Source: JAVBNH01 sp031551635 (GTDB lineage: Bacteria; Bacillota; Clostridia; Oscillospirales; Acutalibacteraceae). From it: DNA of 64,000 bases. Numbering within the stretch: the stretch's first letter is position 1; each line of letters starts with the position of its first letter. This document shows, piece after piece, positions 57,926-64,000 of the stretch. The notes below the pieces were generated by a model. The model was not told where the DNA came from. It ran no database searches and was given only the letters and a program-made list of their open reading frames with translations. The DNA lies in the NCBI GenBank assembly GCA_031551635.1, contig JAVBNH010000021.1, forward strand, positions 1 through 64,000. Reading direction: 5' to 3'. The translations under genes were made by a program, and so were the position numbers.

Positions 57926-60900
57926 TTATGCGATACCGAAGAGAGACTTAATCATCTTAATGAAGTTTGTGATCATTAAAATCAACCATTCGATTAACGA
58001 GAAAGACTTGTTTTCCTTAACGGTGATTGTGGCGGTCGCAAATACATCGGAGTTTTCGATTTGAGCGGTGATTGTGACCTTGCCTTCCTTAACCGCGGTA
58101 ACCAGTCCGTTTTCGTCGACTGTCGCAATAGTCGGGTCGCTGGAGGACCAGAGAATCTTGTAACCCGGCTCGACATTTTTAACAGTCGCAACGATAGTAA
58201 CTCTGCCTCTTGTGTCAATCTGGAAAGCGGAAGGAGTAAGCTTCAGTTCGCCCTTAATCTTTACAGGGATAACAACTGTTTCAGCTTCACCGCAGACATT
58301 ACAGATGCGTGTCTTGAGACCTGTTGCGGTATAGGTAGCTTCAACAGTAATTGTCCAATCGCTCCAGTCGTGGGCAATTTTTGCGATTACTGTGCCGCTT
58401 AACTTCTTAACATTACAGCCATCGCAGTAAACATCGCCGGAGAAGCCTGTGCTTGTGCATGTCGCGGCAAGATAACCGACAAGGTGTGTCCCGTTTGCGC
58501 CGTGGTTAGCAGGGTTAAATTCGCCGTATTCGTTTCCGCAGCTTGTGCAGACCGCATATGCGTTACAATAGGCAGTTCCGCCGGTGTGTGCAATCTTAGC
58601 GATAGGCTCAGAAACAACATTCTGTGTAGAACAGGTTGCGCAGTGAGAGCCTTCAGTGTTGCCTTCAGCGGTGCATGTAGCAGCAACAGCGTTTACATCG
58701 ACAACCTTGGTGTGTGCAAGCTGAGCGATAGGCTCAGAAGCAATATTCTGAGTTGAGCAGGTAGAGCAGTGAGAGCCTTCTGTATTACCAGCGGCAAGAC
58801 ATGTAGCGGCAACAGCTTCTACATCGACAACCTTGGTATGAGCAAGCTTATCTATGATTGTCTGTGGAGAACCGGGCTCAAGTATACCGCATACGCACTT
58901 GAAAGTTTTGTAACCTGTAGCGGTACATGAAGCTGGTACAAGAGTATTCACTACATCGTAGACGTGATCGACATGCTCAAATTCTGCTTCAATTGTGAAG
59001 TCTCTGCAGGTCTTGTTAGCAGGAATAGTATAGGTATAGTTATTACCAGCGTTAAGCTCTATCCATGTATTTACATGTTTAAAAGCATTGTAAATGCCGT
59101 TGTCGGGATCGTTAAAGTCACCGGCAGTTACATATTTTACCCATGCGGACTTAACAATATAGCCTTCATCGGGAGTTACCGTAAATGTCTGCTCTGGCAT
59201 ATCACAATAATTCAGAGCGGTATTTCCGGAGATTGAGCCGCCGACATCACCGATGATTGTCTTTGTGACAGTGAAGGTTTCGGCAAGTAAATTAATCATC
59301 ATTGTGTTAAACTTACCGTAGTACATCGCTGCCTGTTCCTGATTCTGAGTCGGTAACAGGGTTTTTTCTTTATAGAGAATCAAAGCGTTTTGTTCATTGC
59401 TTGGCGTTGATATGGTTTTTGCCGGATCCATAATATAGAAGCCGGAACCCATGTCATTGTCATCAAAGTATTTTTGACTGACACTGCCGATAAATGTAAC
59501 AAGTTTTGCAGAGAGGTCTCTGGCGGCGGTGAAGTTATCGCGGGGTGCCGCAAACTGAACATATGTGTCGAAGTCGTGTTCTGCATACAAGCCGATAGCT
59601 TTACCATGGCAGTTGTAGTCATCAAGCCTGTTATCATACTCATATGCGCCGATGTCTATCATTGTGTCTATAGGATTAAGTGCAGTAGTCCACCATGCAG
59701 TGGCTGCAGGGTCTGCAAAACCGCCGGAAGGACGGGGAACATCGCGGGAGTCAACAGACGGTATGCCGGTGTACGCTCCTGCGGGGATTTTATTGGCTGC
59801 CGCGCTGTTTTCAGCTATTTTAATACCCTGAGCCACGCTGCCGATATTAGCGAGTGCAGGGGAAGCCGTGCCGAAGATGTCGTTTGCGGTGTAGCCGGGT
59901 GTGTAGCCGACAATATTCCAGCCGTTAGCGGCGGAGGGAGCCTGATCAGGTATAGTATAAAGGTTTGAAGGCGTACCTGCGACATTGTTTCCGGCAATTA
60001 TTGAGCCGAAAATTTCAACACCCGGAGTAGCGTCAAGTCCCGCGAGGGCAGCGCCCGCATTTGCGGTGTTATTAAGTATGGTGCAGTTATAATACTTGAC
60101 CGATCTGGTTCCGGCAATTTGGTTTATCATTTCATTAGTGCCGCACTTATTGCCAATGAAAGTCGTATTCTTAAAAGTAGTAGTGTTATTAACATTTGCA
60201 ATACTGTATATATTTGCTTCATTGTTCGCGAACAGACAGTTGTTAACATTTAAAACTGCAGTAGGGTTAGTGTAAATTGCACCGGCTACAGCATTCGTTT
60301 TGTTGTTAATAATAGAACAATTATTCAAATTTAGTGTTGAGTTATGAACCTGGAACACAGGTGCCCAGTCTTCTGAGAATAAGTCCTTAAAAACACAATT
60401 ATTAATTGTGCCGACTGCTCCTTCATTGAAGAGGATTCCGCCGTTTCTCTGTCCCGCAGCTACTGTGACGGCAGGATTTCCTTTGAATGTAATGTTATTG
60501 ATAGTTAAACTCTTTGAAACGCCAAGGACATAACCGGTAATATTTGATGTTAATGTCAGCATATCAACACCGGGACCGTTAATCTCCATTTTCTTGATAA
60601 CGCCCAGATTGGGAAGATTTACTGTCGCTGGTTCTGTGAGATTGATGTTTATTCGTCCACAGCAATGCTCATTGTCGAAGTTGACTGCATTAATAAATCC
60701 GGGTAAATTTTCGACATTGCTGTTATCAACGTCAATAATTTGAACGGTTGCCTCGCTATGAGTTTTCTGCGGTACGACCTCGTCAGCGCCAAGTCTTTCT
60801 CCGCATTTTGTACAGGAAGGATATTTGATACCGCTGGATTCGCAGGAAGCATAAGGTGTGGTGTAGGTATAGCCGCCGGGGGTATGGTTTGCAAGTGTTC

Positions 60901-61675
60901 CGAACTGGGTAGCCTGAACAGCGTTTACTGTCATGGTTCCGACAGCTCCACCATAAACAGGGGTTATATACAAATTGGCGCCATTCGGATAAGCTGCTGT
61001 TGAAGGAACTCCTCCGCCTACCGGATAATCTCCTAGTTTTCCATGCTCAAAAAATCCGGCATAAGTATCGTTAAGATAGAAAATCCAGCCATTTTTTGAA
61101 TTTCTTGTACCATTTTCAACAGTTACTTTAATCTCTTCGGTAACTAATCCGGGTACGGAAATAAACTGCTCAACATCATTTGTGCCTAAATGACGATAAG
61201 CGCAAATAGCAATATTAGATGCGTCTTTTTGATATACTCTGAAATCAAGTCCCGGATCAAGTGCGTAATCAGAATTCATATTTGTATAACCTGCGCCTAC
61301 AGGTTTAAGCCTGATAAACAAACCTTGCGTGTAAACAGGGTTACCACCAGTGTCAGGAATGCGATCCAATTTGGCATAAACCGTTACTTTGCGGGTTACA
61401 TCAATAGGGGTATTGTTGTAGATTACGTTGATGGCTCTTGCTTTTAAATAATCAACTTTTAAACCTGATGCTTCGTTTGCTAGAGTTATCGTATCGGTTT
61501 CATGCTTACTCCAATTAGTGGCTAAAATATTTATGCAGCTATCCGAAGGTGTCGCCATTATTTGGTCGGTATTAATTTCTGTAACATCCGGATTTTCGAA
61601 ATTCATTACCACACCAAACACCGCGCTCGACAGCATCAGCACGGCGATTAGGATTACTGGGATTCTTTTCTTCAT
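57926..61675 (-). CDS. Giant secreted protein: shared N-domain, parallel beta-helix, Cys-rich repeats, BIG2, amphipathic C-tail (1249 residues)
   Basis: Signal peptide (about 1-22). An N-terminal domain (about 40-245) is homologous to the 426-residue protein. A Cys unit (CESSGIKYPSCTKCGERL) precedes a right-handed beta-helix-like region (about 310-600) with NNCVFKDLF, LNNCSIINNKT, VNNCLFANNE and YNCTILNNTA turns. A further extracellular region leads to about five Cys repeats of the form AATC.AEGNTEGSHC.TCS (about 920-1120). Then a BIG2 domain (about 1145-1215) and the tail FSLIEWLILMITNFIKMIKS ending LFGIA. No LPXTG, SLH or membrane anchor. Likely a large surface or matrix adhesin. Confidence 0.85.
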   Translation of the reverse strand: MKKRIPVILIAVLMLSSAVFGVVMNFENPDVTEINTDQIMATPSDSCINILATNWSKHETDTITLANEASGLKVDYLKARAINVIYNNTPIDVTRKVTVYAKLDRIPDTGGNPVYTQGLFIRLKPVGAGYTNMNSDYALDPGLDFRVYQKDASNIAICAYRHLGTNDVEQFISVPGLVTEEIKVTVENGTRNSKNGWIFYLNDTYAGFFEHGKLGDYPVGGGVPSTAAYPNGANLYITPVYGGAVGTMTVNAVQATQFGTLANHTPGGYTYTTPYASCESSGIKYPSCTKCGERLGADEVVPQKTHSEATVQIIDVDNSNVENLPGFINAVNFDNEHCCGRININLTEPATVNLPNLGVIKKMEINGPGVDMLTLTSNITGYVLGVSKSLTINNITFKGNPAVTVAAGQRNGGILFNEGAVGTINNCVFKDLFSEDWAPVFQVHNSTLNLNNCSIINNKTNAVAGAIYTNPTAVLNVNNCLFANNEANIYSIANVNNTTTFKNTTFIGNKCGTNEMINQIAGTRSVKYYNCTILNNTANAGAALAGLDATPGVEIFGSIIAGNNVAGTPSNLYTIPDQAPSAANGWNIVGYTPGYTANDIFGTASPALANIGSVAQGIKIAENSAAANKIPAGAYTGIPSVDSRDVPRPSGGFADPAATAWWTTALNPIDTMIDIGAYEYDNRLDDYNCHGKAIGLYAEHDFDTYVQFAAPRDNFTAARDLSAKLVTFIGSVSQKYFDDNDMGSGFYIMDPAKTISTPSNEQNALILYKEKTLLPTQNQEQAAMYYGKFNTMMINLLAETFTVTKTIIGDVGGSISGNTALNYCDMPEQTFTVTPDEGYIVKSAWVKYVTAGDFNDPDNGIYNAFKHVNTWIELNAGNNYTYTIPANKTCRDFTIEAEFEHVDHVYDVVNTLVPASCTATGYKTFKCVCGILEPGSPQTIIDKLAHTKVVDVEAVAATCLAAGNTEGSHCSTCSTQNIASEPIAQLAHTKVVDVNAVAATCTAEGNTEGSHCATCSTQNVVSEPIAKIAHTGGTAYCNAYAVCTSCGNEYGEFNPANHGANGTHLVGYLAATCTSTGFSGDVYCDGCNVKKLSGTVIAKIAHDWSDWTITVEATYTATGLKTRICNVCGEAETVVIPVKIKGELKLTPSAFQIDTRGRVTIVATVKNVEPGYKILWSSSDPTIATVDENGLVTAVKEGKVTITAQIENSDVFATATITVKENKSFSLIEWLILMITNFIKMIKSLFGIA

Positions 61676-61787
61676 AAAATCTTCCTTTACTATTATTTGA
61701 TGTGTTAGGCCTTGTGATAATAATTTTTAGACTTTATAAAACAGTATAAATATTAAAATACCTCAAGAGGCATAAACACCCATTCAA

Positions 61788-61816
61788 ATTATATAAAATT
61801 TGTAATGCCTTGTCAA
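61788..61816 (-). promoter_or_regulatory. Consensus sigma-A promoter of the 1249-residue protein gene
   Basis: Minus strand: TTGACA (61816-61811), 17-bp spacer, TATAAT (61793-61788). Leader of about 105 nt. The rest of the 61676-62076 gap is AT-rich and holds only this and the hairpin at 61974-62024. Confidence 0.9.
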
Positions 61817-61973
61817 TGTTTTTTTTTGAATTATTCGGCACTTTCTTATATGTTTTTAATAATAACAAACGGTTATCGAAATAAAGTCTATTAACTTTGC
61901 CGTAAGCAACCGATACAAAATATTGTTTTTAATAATATATGTTATAAAATGTATATTTGCAATTAAAAAATGA

Positions 61974-62024
61974 CGCCTGTATATTTATACTGATTAATTA
62001 TTAAAATCAAGTATAAAACAGGCG
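61974..62024 (-). terminator. 3' hairpin of the partial giant protein gene
   Basis: CGCCTGT (61974-61980) pairs with ACAGGCG (62018-62024), with TATAC/GTATA inside. Flanking bases (CGCCTGTAnnTTTAnACTnTGAT) align with those of the hairpin at 57829-57894, so the two 3' ends are homologous. Confidence 0.7.
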
Positions 62025-62076
62025 CCAAAATTTTATTGGGTGATAAGTAAATTATGCTTTGCGGATTCGCTCATCA

Positions 62077-64000
62077 TTATGCTGCTACTCCGAAGAATTT
62101 TTTAAAGACCTCGATAATATTTCTGATCATTTCGATGAGCCATGACCACATGTTTTTGCTGGAGGATTCGCTCTTGACGGTAATCTCGCAGAATGCTGTT
62201 GCGTCGGTTCCGGCTACCTTTGCGTAAATTATTGCGGAGCCTGATTTTACAGCTGTTACGACACCGTTAGCGTCAACGGTAGCAATCGCGGGATTACTGG
62301 AAGTCCAGATGATGCTGTAGCCGGGTTCTGTGAATGTCACGGTCGGGATAATTGTCAGTGTCTGAGAAATTTCCATTGTAGTCTTTGTGACATTCAGCTG
62401 GATTCTTGCAGTAGTCAGAACCGGAATGGTTCTGTCAATTCTTGAGCCGCAGCCCGAGCAGGTGCGTCTTTCAAGTCCTGCAGTATCGTGTGTTGCAGCT
62501 CTGACAACAACCCAGTCGCTGTAATTATGTGCGTCCGGATTAATTGCGAGCGAACGGATTTCAGTATGTGAACTGTTGTGCTGGCAGTGTCTGCTTTCGC
62601 TTCCGCTCAGCGAGCAAGTCGGAGCGTTAATTTGACTCCAATCGCTCCAGTCATGAATTCCGTTTACAGGAATAACCTGTGTTTCAAACGCAACACAGTT
62701 AGCACAGTTATGGCGCTCTGTTCCTGCGTGAGTACAGTTGGCATTCTCGGTGATAAACCAGTTGCCGTACTCGTGGTGTGTCATACCCATGTTGCGGGTC
62801 TCATAAGCGGTACAATTGTTGCAATAATGAATCTCAATGCCTATCGCAGTACAAGAAGGAGCAAGGGTTGTCGCCCAGCCGCCCCAGATGTGGTGGAGCT
62901 TTGCAAGCTCTCTGACTTCAAAGGTTCCGCAACCATTTTGGCAGAAACGTTTTTCCTGACCATACGCTGAACAGGTTGGTGCAATTGATTCAAACCAGTT
63001 GTTGATATAGTTATGACCTGTCTTGGTAATAACTTCATAACCTTCAGTGTAGTTATTGCATCTGTCGCAGTATTTTCCGGCGCCGACACCGTCGAGCGTA
63101 CATGTCGCGGGAATTGCAGCTTCGGTAATTAAGTTGTGCCCGAGAGCAGGAGTAACAGTCTGCGCGACAGTCTGAGTAGAGCATCTAGTGCAGTGAACAC
63201 CTGCAGTCAAGCCAGTGGTTTCGCAGGTAGCTTCAACAGAAAGGTCGTCAATCATATTGTGCCCGAGAACAGGAGTAACAGTCTGGGCGACAGTCTGAGT
63301 AGAGCATCTAGTGCAGTGAACACCTGCAGTCAAGCCAGTGGTTTCGCAGGTAGCTTCAACAGAAAGGTCGTCAATCATATTGTGCCCGAGAACAGGAGTA
63401 GCAGTCTGAGCGACAGTCTGAGTAGAGCATCTAGTGCAGTGAACACCGGCGGTCAAGCCTGTAGTCTCACAGGTAGCTTCAATAGCAAGGTCGTCAACCA
63501 TATTGTGATCAAGAGGAGCGATAGTTTCAAAGCCTTCTTCCCAATCACATCTAGTACATTTCTTACCTGCAGATGTACCGGTTTTGGTGCATTCAGCCGG
63601 AACGGCATCAACATCATAAGGGTCATGATTATTTAAGTCAATGGGTATTGGTGTATCAACGGTATTTTGTAAGTCGCAGACACTGCACTTGTATCTTCCG
63701 GTACCCGGTGTGGTGCAGTTTGCAGGGTTTGTTGTCGAAACCAATACAGTAAAGCTGTGATTGATATGTTTAAAGCTTACAGAAATAGTCACATTACCTG
63801 AGACTTTGTGGTTTAGGGTGTATGATGCTTGGTTTGCGGCTTCGTCGACGGCAACTCCGCCGACTGTTAGGGTGTCAATCGCGTAGTCGGTGTCTGCGGT
63901 GAAGGTGTAGTTTTCGCTGCTGTCATAAGCCTTGCTGCCGCCTGAGTTATCACTGGAGCCGTTCGCGCCGGCACTGACAGTGACGGTATAATACAGAGGC
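62077..64000 (-). CDS. Secreted protein, partial: InlB-like repeat, Cys-rich repeats, BIG2, amphipathic C-tail
   Basis: The frame stays open to the window edge, so the N-terminus is missing; about 640 residues are visible. First comes a repeat of the InlB/bacterial-repeat kind (YTFTADTDYAIDTLTVGG). A long array of about ten Cys-rich units of the form ATC...G...GVHCTRCS follows; three adjacent units are near-identical (123-bp tandem). Further units contain W-G-W or W-S-W pairs. Then a BIG2 domain (ending TVKSESSS) and the C-tail NMWSWLIEMIRNIIEVFKKF ending FGVAA. Same end architecture as the 426- and 1249-residue proteins. Confidence 0.85.
   Translation of the reverse strand, partial: PLYYTVTVSAGANGSSDNSGGSKAYDSSENYTFTADTDYAIDTLTVGGVAVDEAANQASYTLNHKVSGNVTISVSFKHINHSFTVLVSTTNPANCTTPGTGRYKCSVCDLQNTVDTPIPIDLNNHDPYDVDAVPAECTKTGTSAGKKCTRCDWEEGFETIAPLDHNMVDDLAIEATCETTGLTAGVHCTRCSTQTVAQTATPVLGHNMIDDLSVEATCETTGLTAGVHCTRCSTQTVAQTVTPVLGHNMIDDLSVEATCETTGLTAGVHCTRCSTQTVAQTVTPALGHNLITEAAIPATCTLDGVGAGKYCDRCNNYTEGYEVITKTGHNYINNWFESIAPTCSAYGQEKRFCQNGCGTFEVRELAKLHHIWGGWATTLAPSCTAIGIEIHYCNNCTAYETRNMGMTHHEYGNWFITENANCTHAGTERHNCANCVAFETQVIPVNGIHDWSDWSQINAPTCSLSGSESRHCQHNSSHTEIRSLAINPDAHNYSDWVVVRAATHDTAGLERRTCSGCGSRIDRTIPVLTTARIQLNVTKTTMEISQTLTIIPTVTFTEPGYSIIWTSSNPAIATVDANGVVTAVKSGSAIIYAKVAGTDATAFCEITVKSESSSKNMWSWLIEMIRNIIEVFKKFFGVAA
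63134..63502. repeat. Three 123-bp coding tandem repeats
   Basis: Units start at 63134, 63257 and 63380 with nearly identical sequence. Each encodes 41 residues containing EATCETTGLTAGVHCTRCST and GHNMIDDL. The very high DNA identity suggests recent expansion or conversion. Confidence 0.95.

Noticed and set aside
63134..63502. CRISPR or antisense gene in the 123-bp repeats
   Set aside because: Repeats are in frame inside a secreted protein; the plus-strand open frame there is a by-product of the repeat composition.
1..64000. tRNA, rRNA, riboswitch or prophage
   Set aside because: No cloverleaf with a T-loop GGTTCGAATC-type core, no rRNA segment, no riboswitch aptamer and no phage or integrase genes could be recognised by eye.

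Overview
The window looks like chromosomal DNA of an anaerobic, spore-forming member of the Clostridia, probably of the Oscillospirales/Ruminococcaceae type. The evidence is an intact 28-codon spoVM, the Firmicute order stp-prkC-rsgA-(small membrane ORF)-spoVM, a clostridial glgB-glgC-glgD-glgA glycogen operon, CdaA/CdaR, RemA, a SipW-type signal peptidase, and AT-rich sigma-A promoters. I see no rRNA, tRNA, CRISPR array or prophage.

Layout. 413-8463 (minus): cdaA-cdaR-lipoprotein-response regulator-histidine kinase-DUF1385-prmC. 8592-14598 (minus): ispF, an aminotransferase, a PHP phosphoesterase, asnS and a sulfatase. 14820-28815 (plus): a housekeeping run of yicC, remA, gmk, rpoZ, priA, def, fmt, a zinc peptidase, rsmB, rlmN, stp, prkC, rsgA and spoVM, closed by a strong terminator shared with the converging htrA. 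28886-32972 (minus): response regulator-kinase-HtrA stress operon. 33260-40244 (minus): a large unrecognised membrane-anchored protein, leuD-leuC-cimA (citramalate route) and galM. 40484-46115 (plus): a YgjP-like metallopeptidase, an 81-residue protein, then a SipW-type signal peptidase with three short-hydrophobic-leader surface proteins, followed by a secreted BIG2 protein. 46192-48572 (minus): gdhA and a possible toxin-antitoxin-like pair. 49005-56488 (plus): glycogen operon plus a sugar isomerase-like TIM-barrel protein and a mannonate-oxidoreductase-like SDR. 56715-57724 (plus): four tiny genes for amphipathic peptides of 36-50 residues. 57926-64000 (minus): two giant secreted proteins, the second cut by the window edge.

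The most unusual feature is the peptide/secreted-protein set. Three large secreted proteins (44835-46115, 57926-61675, 62077-64000) have no LPXTG, SLH or transmembrane anchor that I can see. Each ends, right after a BIG2 domain, in a short amphipathic hydrophobic tail. Four free-standing peptides beside them have the same character; the third closely resembles the tail of the 426-residue protein, and the last two have matching promoters and their own terminators. I infer a peptide/tail-based surface assembly, anchoring or secretion system, possibly linked to the nearby SipW/TasA-like locus; this is a hypothesis.

The intergenic space is full of small mobile repeats. One is a MITE with 12-bp terminal inverted repeats (CTCAACTTTCGC) and 7-bp target duplications (two complete copies and one isolated end abutting a 7-bp tandem array). 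Another is a 73-bp hairpin element with CTAA duplications (six copies), one nested inside a MITE copy, so the other MITE copy gives the empty site. There is also a duplicated 96-bp leader before leuC.
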